Assembly (NCBI RefSeq): GCF_001017575.1
Contig: NZ_CP011372.1
Location: 1,426,001 to 1,490,000, forward strand
DNA: 64,000 bases
From: Campylobacter lari
Lineage (GTDB): Bacteria > Campylobacterota > Campylobacteria > Campylobacterales > Campylobacteraceae
Reading direction: 5' to 3'
Shown: in pieces, positions 41,620-52,164 of the stretch
Layout of the letters: each line of letters starts with the position of its first letter
Numbering within the stretch: the stretch's first letter is position 1
Position numbers and translations under genes: made by a program
Notes under the pieces: generated by a model
Told to the model about the DNA's origin: nothing
What the model saw: the letters and a program-made list of their open reading frames with translations, nothing else
Databases searched by the model: none

Positions 41620-42708
41620 TTATTTATTTTTTACATAAACTCGTTGTAAATTTTGCAAATTTGAACTTGCATTTAAAAGCAAAGCATCAGCCATGCAAAT
41701 TGCCACCATAGCATTTACCACAACACTACCCCTTATACCCACACAAGGATCATGCCTGCCTTGTAACTCATGTATAATATTTTCTCCTTGAATATTTTGC
41801 GTTTGTTGGGGTAAAAATATAGAGGGCGTTGGTTTAAAATATGTTTTTATATCAATAAAATCCCCATTAGAAATTCCACCTAAGATCCCACCGCTATGAT
41901 TGCTTAAAAACACTCCATCTTTTAGCTCATCATTATTTTGACTTCCATACATATAGCTACTTTGAATGCCACTTCCTATTTCTATAGCTTTAACCGCATT
42001 GACTCCCATAATTGCATGAGCAAGTTTAGAATCAAGCTTATCATACAAAGGCTCGCCTAAGCCTTTTATAGGGTTTTTCACTCTAGTAAAAACTCTAGCA
42101 CCTATGCTGTTTTTTGCCTTTTTAGCTTTTAAAATCTCATCTTTAAAACTTTGCTCTAAATTTTTATCTAAAGCATAAACTTCACTATTTTTAGCATAAT
42201 CAAAATCAAACTCATCATTACTAAGTTTGCTATCAATACTTCCTACCCCAAAAACTCCGCTCATTATCTCTATGTCAAATTCTTTTAAAAGCATTTGTGC
42301 CACAGCTCCTGCTGCTACTCTTGCTACACTTTCTCTAGCACTAGCTCTTCCACCGCCTCTATAATCTCTAATGCCATATTTGTGATAATAAGTAAAATCA
42401 GCATGCGCAGGACGAAATACATCTTTTTCATAATCTTTTGAGCGTGTATTTTCATTATACACCAAAACACTTATAGGAGTTCCTGTTGTATAACCCTCAA
42501 AAACCCCACTTAAAACTTGAGCTTTATCTTCTTCTTTTCTAGGGGTGCTAAATTTATTTTGACCTGGTTTTCTTTTATCTAACATTTCTTGCAAAAAATC
42601 AAAGTCAAACTTTACTCCTGCTGGCATACCATCTATCACACAACCTATAGCTTGACCATGAGATTCGCCAAAGCTTGTAAATTTAAATCTTGCTCCAAAA
42701 CTATTCAT
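41620..42708 (-). CDS. aroC: Chorismate synthase
   Basis: The 362-residue enzyme makes chorismate from EPSP using reduced FMN. The three family blocks are visible: [18 protein letters not shown], the Arg-rich [20 protein letters not shown], and the C-terminal [11 protein letters not shown]. Its start overlaps the rnc stop by four bases, so it is last in the TPR-rnhA-rnc-aroC operon. Confidence 0.98.
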   Translation of the reverse strand: MNSFGARFKFTSFGESHGQAIGCVIDGMPAGVKFDFDFLQEMLDKRKPGQNKFSTPRKEEDKAQVLSGVFEGYTTGTPISVLVYNENTRSKDYEKDVFRPAHADFTYYHKYGIRDYRGGGRASARESVARVAAGAVAQMLLKEFDIEIMSGVFGVGSIDSKLSNDEFDFDYAKNSEVYALDKNLEQSFKDEILKAKKAKNSIGARVFTRVKNPIKGLGEPLYDKLDSKLAHAIMGVNAVKAIEIGSGIQSSYMYGSQNNDELKDGVFLSNHSGGILGGISNGDFIDIKTYFKPTPSIFLPQQTQNIQGENIIHELQGRHDPCVGIRGSVVVNAMVAICMADALLLNASSNLQNLQRVYVKNK

Positions 42709-43373
42709 AGTTTTCCTAATTTTTCAAGTGCGATTTTAGCACATTGTTGCTGGGCTTCTTTTTTACTACCTGCTGTAGATCTTGCTACTTCTATGCCTTG
42801 AATTTTCACTGCAATTTCAAATTGCTTTTTATGATCAGGTCCAAAAGCCTTTACTACAATATACTCAGGTGTGCCTGCCATATTTGCCTGCGTGATTTCT
42901 TGAAGTCTTGTTTTATAGTCTTTAAATAAACTTTGCGTGTCAATATGCGGATAAACTTCGTTAAGTAAATTTAATGCTATATTTTTAGTTTTTTCAAAAC
43001 CTATTTCTAAATACAAAGCTCCCATTAGTGCCTCAAAAGCATCAGAAAGTATGGAAGGCTTATTGCGTCCATCGTTATTTTCTTCTGCAATAGACATAAA
43101 AATACATGCTCCAAGATCAAGTTTTTGTGCTAAAGTTGCAAAAGATTTTTCATTCACCAAAGCTGCTCTAAGTTTAGAAAGGTTTCCTTCTGAGTCTTTT
43201 TGAAATTTAAAAAACAAAAACTCCCCTACTACTAAATCCATTACAGCATCACCCAAAAACTCTAATCTTTCATTATTATAAGGCTTTTTGTAGCTTTTAT
43301 GTGTCAAAGCTTCGATGAGTAATTGCTCATTTTTAAAATGATAATTTAGTCTTTCTTGGAGTTTTTTAAGCAT
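42705..43373 (-). CDS. rnc: Ribonuclease III
   Basis: The 222-residue enzyme has the nuclease signature [16 protein letters not shown] (34-49, with acidic Glu38, Asp42 and Asp46) and a C-terminal double-stranded RNA-binding domain ([20 protein letters not shown]). It cuts the long stems around 16S and 23S rRNA, both visible in this window. It overlaps rnhA by eight bases and aroC by four. Confidence 0.98.
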   Translation of the reverse strand: MLKKLQERLNYHFKNEQLLIEALTHKSYKKPYNNERLEFLGDAVMDLVVGEFLFFKFQKDSEGNLSKLRAALVNEKSFATLAQKLDLGACIFMSIAEENNDGRNKPSILSDAFEALMGALYLEIGFEKTKNIALNLLNEVYPHIDTQSLFKDYKTRLQEITQANMAGTPEYIVVKAFGPDHKKQFEIAVKIQGIEVARSTAGSKKEAQQQCAKIALEKLGKL

Positions 43374-43806
43374 TTATTGACCTTTCTTCTTGGAGCTTTA
43401 AGGCTGCATTTCTTGCTAATTCATCGCAACGCTCATTTAATTCATGGCCATTGTGTGCTTTGATCCAAAAAGCAGTTATTTTATGATCTTTAGCTACTTT
43501 TAAATACTCTTTCCAAAGATCAATATTTTTTTTACCCTTAAAATCTTTTTTTACCCAACCTTCAAGCCATTCATTAATACTTTGTACCATTAAATTTGAA
43601 TCTGTATATAATTTTACCTCACATGGTTCTTTTAAAGCTTTTAAAGCCTCTATAATAGCCATTAACTCCATGCGGTTATTTGTTGTATTCTCACACGCCC
43701 CACTTTGTTCTTTTTGATGATTTTTATAAGTTAAAACATAAGCCCACCCTCCAAAACCAGGGTTGTTTAAACAAGAACCATCAGTATAAATTTCAATATT
43801 TTTCAA
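43366..43806 (-). CDS. rnhA: Ribonuclease HI
   Basis: The 146-residue enzyme removes RNA from RNA-DNA hybrids. The four acidic residues lie in [37 protein letters not shown] and [12 protein letters not shown]. It overlaps the upstream TPR gene by four bases. Confidence 0.97.
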   Translation of the reverse strand: MKNIEIYTDGSCLNNPGFGGWAYVLTYKNHQKEQSGACENTTNNRMELMAIIEALKALKEPCEVKLYTDSNLMVQSINEWLEGWVKKDFKGKKNIDLWKEYLKVAKDHKITAFWIKAHNGHELNERCDELARNAALKLQEERSINA

Positions 43807-44765
43807 GCTTTTACCTCATAATAAATCTCACATTTTCCAAATTCATAACAAAATGGACAATGATAAAAAAACAAAGGACTTTGATTTTTACAATTATTAC
43901 ACACATAAGTAAAGCTAAGATTTGCACTTAGCTTATTATCATTTAAAATTTTTAAAATTTTTAGTTTATGATTTTTGATAAGAATAGCTTTTGTGCTTAA
44001 ATTTTTTGCATAAAAAAACTCATGGTATTTTTCATCTTCAAGATTAAGCGGACTTTTGCATTCATTAAGCAAGTCAATGACATTTTCAAATTGAGGCATT
44101 TGAGTAAGTTTATCTTTATAATGTAAAAAACAAAGTCTTAAAATATACTCATTATCCTTGCTTAAAGCTAAAATTTTTTTTAGTTTTTGCTCTTGCTCTT
44201 TAGAACTTGCTTGAATTTTCAAAGCTTTTATCAAAGCTTTTTCTGCATATATATTTTCTCCTAGCTCAAACAAACACTCTAAAACATCCAAAACCTTATC
44301 ATAATCTTTGAGTTTTAAATAAACAATTTTTAAAAGTTTTAAGCTTTCTTTATTGCGTGCTTTGATTTTTAAAGCATTTAATAAAGCCTCTACGCTACGC
44401 TCTAAAAACCCTGCTTTTAAATAAACTTGTGCTAGTGAAAAAAAGATAAATTCTTTTTGGCTTGCTTCATTTGCTTTTTGCAAAGCTATGAGATAAATCC
44501 CCACAGCTTTTTCAAATTCACCACTTTTGGTAAAAATTTGAGCTAAGAAATTTAAATTTTCTATGCTTAAATTAGCATTTTTTAAAATTTGTTGATGTGT
44601 AGAATTGATTTCAAATTTTTTTACAAAACGATCAAGTTTGCTTTTTTGATCTTTATTTGCAAAAATACGCCATATATAATGCGAACTAGCTATGATAAAA
44701 ACCAAAGCAGTTAAAACAATAAGACCAAATAAAGGATCGCGGTATTCTACAAAGAAAAAATCCAT
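43803..44765 (-). CDS. Membrane-anchored TPR protein with C-terminal zinc ribbon (LapB-like)
   Basis: The 320-residue protein has one N-terminal membrane helix (about residues 13-30), then a series of TPR-like helical pairs (about 60-260; EKAVGIYLIALQKANEAS, AQVYLKAGFLERSVEALLNA). It ends with a zinc ribbon (FTYVCNNCKNQSPLFFYHCP, then FCYEFGKC). This layout resembles LapB/YciM, which controls LPS synthesis by guiding LpxC to proteolysis; the match is structural only. In C. jejuni the homologue is Cj1637c. It heads an operon divergent from dnaG. Confidence 0.75.
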   Translation of the reverse strand: MDFFFVEYRDPLFGLIVLTALVFIIASSHYIWRIFANKDQKSKLDRFVKKFEINSTHQQILKNANLSIENLNFLAQIFTKSGEFEKAVGIYLIALQKANEASQKEFIFFSLAQVYLKAGFLERSVEALLNALKIKARNKESLKLLKIVYLKLKDYDKVLDVLECLFELGENIYAEKALIKALKIQASSKEQEQKLKKILALSKDNEYILRLCFLHYKDKLTQMPQFENVIDLLNECKSPLNLEDEKYHEFFYAKNLSTKAILIKNHKLKILKILNDNKLSANLSFTYVCNNCKNQSPLFFYHCPFCYEFGKCEIYYEVKA

Positions 44766-44839
44766 AACCTTGCAACTTAATTTTCAAATTTATAACAATT
44801 ATAGCTAAATGCTTATATAATTTTCTTTAAGGTTTAAAG

Positions 44840-46624
44840 ATGATAGAACAAGCAAGTATAGAACAACTTTTACAAAAAACAGATATTGTTGATATCATAG
44901 CTCATTATGTTGAAGTAAAAAAACAAGGCTCAAGCTATGTTTGCGTTTGTCCTTTTCATGATGATAAAAATCCTAGTATGCATATTAATTCTATTAAAGG
45001 ATTTTATCATTGTTTTGCATGCAAGGCCGGGGGTAATGTTTTTAAATTTGTAATGGATTATGAGAAATTAAACTTTGTTGAAGCAGTAGAAAAAGTTGCT
45101 TCATGGAGTAATTTTTCACTTACTTACACCTCACAAAAACAAGATAATAAAAAATCCATCATTCATATCTTGCCTACTCTTAATGCTTTTTACAAACAAA
45201 ACCTAGCTAAAAACAAAGAAGCCTTAGCTTATCTTTATAAAAGAGGCTTAAATGATGAGGATATTAGAACCTTTGAATTAGGCTTTGCGCCAAGTTCTAA
45301 TGAAACACTAAGACTTTTACAAAATGAGCAAATTACTCAAGAAGAAGCTTTAGAGGTAGGTGCGATAAAACAAAATGAAAATGGCGCTTATGCAAGTTTT
45401 ATCAACCGCATTACTTTTAGCATTTATGATCATAAAAATTTACTCATAGGCTTTGGTGGTAGAACTTTAGATGAAAACAATATGGCAAAATACGTTAATT
45501 CTCCCCAAAGCAAACTTTTTGATAAATCACGCGTTTTTTACGCACTCAATTTAGCAAAAGATACCATTTATAAACAAAAAGAAATGATAATTTGCGAGGG
45601 CTATATGGACGCTATAGCCTTTCATAAAGCAGGATTTAAAAATGCTGTAGCGGTTTTAGGAACAGCTTTGGGTGAAAATCACATACCTTTGATAAAAAGA
45701 TTAGAGGCAAGAGCGATTTTGTGTTTTGACAATGATAATGCAGGACTTAATGCTGCTGTGCGTTCAGCACATTTGCTTAGTTTAGCAAAAATTGATGGAA
45801 AAGTAGTCTTAATAGAAGGTGGAAAAGATCCAGCTGAACTCGTAGCAAGCCATCAAGAAAAATTACTTTTTAATATTTTAGAAAAAGGCATAGAGCTTGG
45901 AGAATTTTATATAAGAAGTTTGATTGCAAGTTGTGATTTAAGCTCAGCACTTAGTAAACAAAAGGCTTTAGAAGAGGTACAAAAATACACTTTTAATCTT
46001 GAGCCTTTAGTAGCAAATTCTTACACTACCTTAGTAGCAAATCTTTTGGGTGTAAATATTAATGATATTAAACTTTCTAAAAATACAAGAAAAATAAGCT
46101 TCACTAATCCCATCAAACAAAGTAAAATCAATAATATAAGCGAATTAGAGCTTTTGAAATTTTTATATGAAAATAATGAAATTATAGGGCTTTTTAAACT
46201 TTTAAGCGCAAAAGAATATTTTTTACACCAAGATATCACTAAAGCTATTTTAGAACAAAAAAACTTTGAAAATCCTAGCATAAGAGAGCTTTATGAATTT
46301 GAAAATATCAAAAACTTAAGCAATTTAGAAGAATTTTTATATGCTATTTGCAAGATCAACCTTGCATATTTTAATAAATTAAAAAGTTTAAATTTAAAAC
46401 AAGCCTTTAAAAAACAAATTTATAATTTGCTCAATCAAAATTTAGAAAAAATCAAAAAAAGCTATCAAAACGATGAAGTTTTTTTTAATCACTTGATAGA
46501 AGTTTTAAAAAGCGTACATTTTTTAGATGATGAAGAAAGTTTGGAATTATTTTTAAATAGACTACAAAAAAATATCAAAGATAAAAAAGCAATTCATTAT
46601 AACTTCGAAGAAGAAGTTTTTTAA
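44840..46624 (+). CDS. dnaG: DNA primase
   Basis: The 594-residue enzyme primes replication. The CHC2 zinc finger uses Cys37, His40, Cys58 and Cys61 (CPFHDDKNPSMHI, then FYHCFACKAGG). The toprim core has IICEGYMDAIAFHKAGF and LCFDNDNAGLNAA. The C-terminal region is the DnaB-interacting helicase-binding domain, poorly conserved. It starts at ATG 44840 behind TAAGG. Confidence 0.97.
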   Translation: MIEQASIEQLLQKTDIVDIIAHYVEVKKQGSSYVCVCPFHDDKNPSMHINSIKGFYHCFACKAGGNVFKFVMDYEKLNFVEAVEKVASWSNFSLTYTSQKQDNKKSIIHILPTLNAFYKQNLAKNKEALAYLYKRGLNDEDIRTFELGFAPSSNETLRLLQNEQITQEEALEVGAIKQNENGAYASFINRITFSIYDHKNLLIGFGGRTLDENNMAKYVNSPQSKLFDKSRVFYALNLAKDTIYKQKEMIICEGYMDAIAFHKAGFKNAVAVLGTALGENHIPLIKRLEARAILCFDNDNAGLNAAVRSAHLLSLAKIDGKVVLIEGGKDPAELVASHQEKLLFNILEKGIELGEFYIRSLIASCDLSSALSKQKALEEVQKYTFNLEPLVANSYTTLVANLLGVNINDIKLSKNTRKISFTNPIKQSKINNISELELLKFLYENNEIIGLFKLLSAKEYFLHQDITKAILEQKNFENPSIRELYEFENIKNLSNLEEFLYAICKINLAYFNKLKSLNLKQAFKKQIYNLLNQNLEKIKKSYQNDEVFFNHLIEVLKSVHFLDDEESLELFLNRLQKNIKDKKAIHYNFEEEVF

Positions 46625-46689
46625 ATAAAAACTTGCACAAAAATTAAAAAATATTCACTACAATATGCCAAAAATTTCGAAAGGAAAAA

Positions 46690-47673
46690 ATGAAAGCATT
46701 AGCACTTTTTAGTGGTGGCCTTGATTCTATGCTTGCTATAAAACTCATAAGCTCTCAAGGCATAGAAGTAAAAGCTTTAAATATCAATATAGGCTTTGGT
46801 AGCACAAGTGATAAAAGCGAACTCATGGCAAAACGTGCTGCTATGGCAGGAGCTAGTTTTGAGATGATAGATGTAAGAAATGCTTATTTGCAAGAAGTTT
46901 TATTTAATCCTCAATATGGATATGGAAAACATTTTAACCCTTGTATAGATTGTCATGCTTTTATGTTTAAAACTGCTCTTTCTATGTTAAAAGATGAAAA
47001 CGCAAGCTTTATCATCACAGGAGAAGTGGTTGGCCAACGCCCAATGAGCCAAAGAAATGATGCTATGGCAAAGGTTAAAAAACTAGCACTTGATGAAGAA
47101 GATTTAATCTTGCGTCCAATGTGTGCTAAAAATTTACCTCTAACCAAACCTGAGCGTGAGGGTTGGGTTGATAGAGAAAAGTTAGAAAACATAAGTGGAA
47201 GAAGCAGAAAAAGACAACTTGAACTAGCTGCCAAATTTGGTTTTGAAGATTTTGAAAGTCCAGGTGGTGGATGTTTGCTTACACTTGAGAGTTTTTCAAA
47301 TAAAATCAAAGATTTTATTAAATTTGATAAAAATATGCAAGTTAATGATGCGCAACTTTTAAAATACGGACGCCACTTAAGACTTCCAAATGGCTCTAAA
47401 ATGATAGTAGGTAGAAATGAGTTAGAAAATCAATTTTTAAAAGAATTAAAAACTCAAAAGTATGAAGAATTAAAACTTTTTGATTTAGTAGGTGCTTATT
47501 CTTTGGTGGATGAAAACATCAATCCACAAGATCTTGAACTTGCTCTAAGCATAGCACTAACTTATGCTAAAACTCAAAATAATACAAAATACAAAATAGG
47601 CTTTAAAGATAAAATTTTCCAAAGTATGGCTTTTGAAGATAAAAATAAAATTCAAGAATATTTTATAAATTAA
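46690..47673 (+). CDS. PP-loop ATP pyrophosphatase family protein (MnmA/ThiI-like fold)
   Basis: The 327-residue protein opens with MKALALFSGGLDSMLAIKLI, the SGGxDS PP-loop that activates a substrate as adenylate, as in tRNA sulfurases and argininosuccinate synthase. NPCIDCHAFMF (about 87-97) has a CxxC, and GGGCLLTLESFSNKI follows (about 199-213). A C-terminal domain of about 100 residues is unassigned. Similar proteins are annotated in Campylobacter as tRNA thiolation-related, but the substrate is not established. It is transcribed alone and closed by a terminator. Confidence 0.75.
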   Translation: MKALALFSGGLDSMLAIKLISSQGIEVKALNINIGFGSTSDKSELMAKRAAMAGASFEMIDVRNAYLQEVLFNPQYGYGKHFNPCIDCHAFMFKTALSMLKDENASFIITGEVVGQRPMSQRNDAMAKVKKLALDEEDLILRPMCAKNLPLTKPEREGWVDREKLENISGRSRKRQLELAAKFGFEDFESPGGGCLLTLESFSNKIKDFIKFDKNMQVNDAQLLKYGRHLRLPNGSKMIVGRNELENQFLKELKTQKYEELKLFDLVGAYSLVDENINPQDLELALSIALTYAKTQNNTKYKIGFKDKIFQSMAFEDKNKIQEYFIN

Positions 47674-47698
47674 ACTACCCTTTAAAGGGTAGTTTTTT
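47672..47698. terminator. Bidirectional intrinsic terminator
   Basis: AAACTACCC and GGGTAGTTT form a nine-pair stem with TTTAAA in the loop and a T run on the plus side. It lies between two converging genes and can serve both. Confidence 0.75.
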
Positions 47699-49784
47699 AG
47701 AATTTCTTTCTTCTAACCTCTGCTACAATATCAGCTGACATAGAATCAACTTCATTTGCTACAGAATTTGTTGCGTGCGCAATTTGTGAATTTTCTTTAG
47801 TTAAACCATCTATTACTGAGACAGATTGATTAATTTGTGAAATTCCTAAAGCTTGCTCTTTAATACTCTCACCCATTTCATTAATAGATTGAACTAAGAT
47901 ATTAGTATTAGCTTCAATCTCACCTAAAGACTTTTGAGTTCTTTCAGCTAGATTTCTAACTTCATCTGCAACAACGGCAAAGCCACGTCCGTGTTCTCCT
48001 GCACGAGCTGCTTCAATAGCAGCATTTAATGCAAGCAAGTTAATTTGATCAGCAATATCTCTAATAACATCAGTTACATCTTTGATATCGCTACTTTGTT
48101 TAATAACCTCTTCAGTTCTTGCTGCTACTGCATTCATAGAAGCACTCATTTCCTCAACCGCAGCAGCGCTTTCTTGTAAAGAATCAGCTTGTTTTTGCGC
48201 ACCATCATTAAGTTTTAATACACTTTCTTTTAAAGCATCAGCTTTAGTTTGAAGCATTTCTCCTTGACTTAATGAAGCTTGAAGCATTTTTCTAATCTCT
48301 GCACCTACTGCATTAAGTGATTTTTCTATCTCTCCTTCTGCATTGTCAAGTTTATCTGAGAAATCAAGATTTTGAAAACTAGCAAAAACTCTTTCTATTT
48401 CATTTAAATCTTTACCTATTTTCATTTGCATATCATCAAGCATTTTATTTAATACTTCTTTTAACTCTACAAGTTTTGGATTTACAGGATTTGCTTCTAT
48501 CCTTTGAGTAAAATATCCTTTTTCTATTTCACAAGAAACTTCTAAGATGTTTTGTACAGTGATATCATCTTTTTCTAAACAAGTATGAATATACTGAACA
48601 TTATCATTAATCACACCAGCCATTTTACCAATTTCATCATTATATCTAGGTTTAACAACTTCAACTGTTGAAATTTCATGATTTAAATATTTAAAGAATT
48701 TCATCATATGCTCTTGCAATCTTGCAATTCTATTTGTTATTATAGTTTTCATACTAATTCCAAGAACTAATATTATAATAACTATAGCAACCAAGCCGCT
48801 TATTAGTATAACATTTCTTAATTCAGCAATAGGCGCAATAATAACCTTTTGCGGTGCAACAGCAAGCATAGACCATAAAATTCCAGTGTTAGGCCATACT
48901 TCAAAAACCCTTATTGCACCATGATATTTCGAGCCATCATCTGCAATATAATCAATACTTTTAACTTGTGCTTTTTGGGTTACTTCAATAACATTAGTAG
49001 CATTTTTATTTACATCGGTTATTTTTCTTGTAACAAAATCTTCATTTGGGTGTGTAGCTATAACTCCACCATTAGATAATAATATTCTTCTATCTCCTTC
49101 AAAAACAGATCTAGAAGGATCATTAAAATCATTAGCTAACACTTTCATGTCAAATATCATACCAAGCACACCTAACACTTTTCCTTTTTTATCCATCAAA
49201 GGCACAGCTATGTTTGAGCCAAAGATTTTTTCTCCGTTAATATTAAACCATCTAGGCTCTCCAAAATACATTTTATCACCACCCATAATATGCCCGATAC
49301 CTCTTAACTGAACTATATCACTACTTGCTTGTAAAGTTCTCATGCCTCCAGGTTTCAATACATCTGAGTCTTTCATTAATACCATAAATTCATTCTTACT
49401 TGTAAAGTATTTATTATCCAACCCCATATTTTTGTAAGTTGATCCATCTTTTAAATAATAATACCCATAAGCAATAGTAGAGCTAGCGTCTATAGTTTCA
49501 CCAAGAATGTTTTCTATTCTTTTTTCTGATATAGGACCTTCTTCAAGTAAAGTATTGAATATTTTTTGTGTACCAATAGCAGAAATAAAAAATGATTTTA
49601 TAGCAGCTTCAGCAGAATTTGTATACCGAAAAACAGAAGTGACAAGTGTTTTATCAATCTGCTGAGTTAAAGTATTTGTAGATTTTTGCACAATCAACAA
49701 AGACAAACTAGCTAAAATCAAAACAACTGTTACAACAACAATAGCAATAACTTTTGTACTAAGTTTTAATTGCTTCCACATCAT
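47697..49784 (-). CDS. Methyl-accepting chemotaxis protein with periplasmic dCache-like sensor
   Basis: The 695-residue protein has a first membrane helix (about 12-33), a periplasmic sensor of about 280 residues, a second helix (about 325-346), HAMP and a cytoplasmic signalling hairpin with the invariant tip [20 protein letters not shown]. The sensor has [20 protein letters not shown], the end of the membrane-proximal Cache subdomain. The usual amino-acid-binding motif of dCache was not evident, so the ligand is unknown. It resembles group A Tlp receptors of C. jejuni. Upstream, a TATAAT (49819-49824) is followed outward by a 20-bp tandem duplication and a G9 tract, which could tune expression. 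Confidence 0.92.
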   Translation of the reverse strand: MMWKQLKLSTKVIAIVVVTVVLILASLSLLIVQKSTNTLTQQIDKTLVTSVFRYTNSAEAAIKSFFISAIGTQKIFNTLLEEGPISEKRIENILGETIDASSTIAYGYYYLKDGSTYKNMGLDNKYFTSKNEFMVLMKDSDVLKPGGMRTLQASSDIVQLRGIGHIMGGDKMYFGEPRWFNINGEKIFGSNIAVPLMDKKGKVLGVLGMIFDMKVLANDFNDPSRSVFEGDRRILLSNGGVIATHPNEDFVTRKITDVNKNATNVIEVTQKAQVKSIDYIADDGSKYHGAIRVFEVWPNTGILWSMLAVAPQKVIIAPIAELRNVILISGLVAIVIIILVLGISMKTIITNRIARLQEHMMKFFKYLNHEISTVEVVKPRYNDEIGKMAGVINDNVQYIHTCLEKDDITVQNILEVSCEIEKGYFTQRIEANPVNPKLVELKEVLNKMLDDMQMKIGKDLNEIERVFASFQNLDFSDKLDNAEGEIEKSLNAVGAEIRKMLQASLSQGEMLQTKADALKESVLKLNDGAQKQADSLQESAAAVEEMSASMNAVAARTEEVIKQSSDIKDVTDVIRDIADQINLLALNAAIEAARAGEHGRGFAVVADEVRNLAERTQKSLGEIEANTNILVQSINEMGESIKEQALGISQINQSVSVIDGLTKENSQIAHATNSVANEVDSMSADIVAEVRRKKF

Positions 49785-49818
49785 AATACTCCTTAAACAT
49801 AATAAAATATTTTTTGCA

Positions 49819-49824
49819 ATTATA
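49819..49824 (-). promoter_or_regulatory. Chemoreceptor gene promoter, -10 element
   Basis: A perfect TATAAT in the minus sense lies 35 bp upstream of the chemoreceptor start, with AAGGAG before the ATG. Confidence 0.5.
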
Positions 49825-49840
49825 AAAACTTATTATTAAA

Positions 49841-49880
49841 CTAAAATAAAAAAATATTAACTAAAATAAAAAAATATTAA
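49841..49880. repeat. 20-bp perfect tandem duplication in promoter region
   Basis: Two identical 20-bp units (ctaaaataaaaaaatattaa) lie end to end, starting 16 bp upstream of the -10. They occupy the -35 and upstream-element zone of the chemoreceptor promoter. Confidence 0.9.
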
Positions 49881-49914
49881 ATATTTAGCAACATTGCTGA
49901 GATATCTATAAAAT

Positions 49915-49923
49915 GGGGGGGGG
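49915..49923. repeat. G9 homopolymer, intergenic
   Basis: Nine G follow AAAAT on the plus strand, between the pbpC 3' end (49960) and the chemoreceptor promoter. Poly-G of this length is the common slippage tract of Campylobacter, but no frame crosses this one. Confidence 0.85.
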
Positions 49924-49959
49924 AATGGATTTTTAGCTAATAAAATTTATTATTTATAT

Positions 49960-52164
49960 TTAAAATATATTAAAATTGATAAAATCATTTTGTCCATTTT
50001 CGCTAATAATATTAAGAGTATATTTACCTTTCTTTAAATCTAAAGGCAAGATCTCTTCTTTTCCTTCAAAAATCAATTCTTGATTTAAATACCAAAAAAG
50101 CTTTTCTTTTTTAGGATTTATAAGTTTAATTAACAATTTTTGTTTGCCATTTAGATCTTTTGGCAAAATGATATTAAGATTATTTAGCGGATATATGATT
50201 TTTAAATTTTGGCTAGAGCTTTGTAAATTTTGCTTTTCTTTTGCAAAAAATGCTTGAGCGTTAGAAGGTAAATTTAATATAATCTTTTTCTTGGCATGGA
50301 TGAAATTTTCATCTAAAGAATCAACTTCTTTGTTTTTATACATAAAAACTTCTTTTAAAAATGGTGAAGTCCTTAAAACATTTGCACTTTGTGGGTAAAG
50401 TACTTCTTTAAAGTCAAATTTATAATCATATCTATATCCTGTTTGATTTTCAATTTTGATAGTAACTAAATCACTAGGTTTTTCAAATTCTAAATTAACC
50501 CCATCAAGTAAAGCTAAAAGCTCAAAAAACAATTCTCCCGCTATATTTACCCCATATAAATTTGCATTTGCTTCACCATTAAAATTTCCAACCCATACTC
50601 CTAAAGTATATTTTGGAGAAGTTCCTATAGCCCAAGCGTCTTTTCTGCCATAACTTGTACCTGTTTTCCAAGAAATAATAGTATTAAAATCATATTGTCT
50701 TAAACCTACTCTATCTAAATCCTTTAAAGTTTGTAAGGTTAAAAAACTTGCTCCATCACTAATAAGCTTTTTATCTTCTTTAGTAAATGCATTTTCTTCA
50801 TATAAAAGTTCTTTAAAATTTCCACAATTTCCAAGCCCTAGATAAATTTTTACCATATCTTCTAAACTCAATTCTTTTGTACCCAAAATCAAAGAAAGTC
50901 CGTATTTTTTAAAATTTTCATCTTCAAAATCTAAGATATCTTTGAGTTTATAAAAAAACTTCTCATACCCATATTCTGCAAGTAAGCTTACAAAAGGGAT
51001 ATTAAGTGATTTTTGCAAAGATTCTTTTGCGCTAACAAAACCATGGTATTTTTTATTTGCATTTTGTGGAGCAAAATTAGAAAAATACGTAGGCACATCA
51101 AGCATTAAAGATTCAGGCACTATAAGTCCCTCGTCTATAGCAAAAGCAAAAAGCAAAGGTTTTAGGGTTGAACCCACACTACGCTTTGCTATCACCCCAT
51201 CAACTTGACCAAAACTTGCAAAATCATAAAAATCATTAGAACCTACATAAGCTAAAACTTTATTTGTTTTGGTATCTGCTAACAATATAGCTAAATTTTT
51301 TATACCTTTTTGTTGTAGTTTATAAGAATATTCTTTGGCCTTTTCTTCAAATTTAATTTGAATTTTTTTATCTATACTAGAAATGATTTTTTCTTTATCC
51401 GCTAAAAGTCTACGTGCTAAATGCGGAGCTAAGTTTTTTCTTGCTTTAAAACTAGGAAGTTTTTCAGCCTTTGCAAGAGTTAAAATATCTTTAGAAAAAT
51501 ATCCCTTTTCAAAAAGTCTATCAAGTAAAACATTGCGTTTTTTTAAAAGCTTATCTTTGTTTTTTTCAAGATTAATCAAACCTGGATTATTAGGAAGCAC
51601 AGCAAGCAAAGCTGCTTCACTCCAAGTAAGATCTTTTAAATCTTTTTCAAAATAAAACAAACCCGCACTTGCAACACCTACTAAATTTCCACCATAAGGA
51701 GCATTGTTTAAATAAAGCTTTAGAATTTCATCTTTTTCATAAGCACTTTCTAAAGCAAAAGCTTTAATGATTTCGTTAAATTTATTAAAATATGTGCGTT
51801 TGTTTTGCTCTAGAAGTTTGATTGTTTGCATAGAAATCGTGCTTGCACCACTTCTTTTACTTGAAAAAAGATTATTTTTAAAAGCTCTTATAAGTGCTAA
51901 AAAATCTACTCCATAATGAGAATAAAAATTTTTATCTTCATATAAAAGAACTGCACTTTTTAATTTTTGTGGTATAAACTCACTCTCTAAATGCCATTGT
52001 TCATTAGCATCTAAAAACACACTAAGAATTTCTTTGTTTTTATCAAGCAAAACCTTGCTATAAGTGCCTTTAAATAAATCCTTACTATCAAAACTAAAAT
52101 AAACTAAGCCTATGTAAAAACATAGGCTTAAAAAGCATATTGCAAGGCTTATTTTGATTTTCAC
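49960..52164 (-). CDS. pbpC: Penicillin-binding protein 1C
   Basis: The 734-residue protein is a bifunctional peptidoglycan synthase with one N-terminal membrane helix. The glycosyltransferase 51 domain has LLYEDKNFYSHYGVDFLA and SGASTISMQTIKLLE. The transpeptidase has SVGSTLKPLLFAFA (active-site Ser in STLK), SLN and KTGTSYGRKDAWAIG. A C-terminal beta-rich BiPBP_C-like domain of about 150 residues follows. PbpC is regularly paired with the alpha-2-macroglobulin gene, as here with a 4-nt overlap. The pair is thought to trap attacking proteases and repair damaged wall. Confidence 0.93.
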   Translation of the reverse strand: MKIKISLAICFLSLCFYIGLVYFSFDSKDLFKGTYSKVLLDKNKEILSVFLDANEQWHLESEFIPQKLKSAVLLYEDKNFYSHYGVDFLALIRAFKNNLFSSKRSGASTISMQTIKLLEQNKRTYFNKFNEIIKAFALESAYEKDEILKLYLNNAPYGGNLVGVASAGLFYFEKDLKDLTWSEAALLAVLPNNPGLINLEKNKDKLLKKRNVLLDRLFEKGYFSKDILTLAKAEKLPSFKARKNLAPHLARRLLADKEKIISSIDKKIQIKFEEKAKEYSYKLQQKGIKNLAILLADTKTNKVLAYVGSNDFYDFASFGQVDGVIAKRSVGSTLKPLLFAFAIDEGLIVPESLMLDVPTYFSNFAPQNANKKYHGFVSAKESLQKSLNIPFVSLLAEYGYEKFFYKLKDILDFEDENFKKYGLSLILGTKELSLEDMVKIYLGLGNCGNFKELLYEENAFTKEDKKLISDGASFLTLQTLKDLDRVGLRQYDFNTIISWKTGTSYGRKDAWAIGTSPKYTLGVWVGNFNGEANANLYGVNIAGELFFELLALLDGVNLEFEKPSDLVTIKIENQTGYRYDYKFDFKEVLYPQSANVLRTSPFLKEVFMYKNKEVDSLDENFIHAKKKIILNLPSNAQAFFAKEKQNLQSSSQNLKIIYPLNNLNIILPKDLNGKQKLLIKLINPKKEKLFWYLNQELIFEGKEEILPLDLKKGKYTLNIISENGQNDFINFNIF

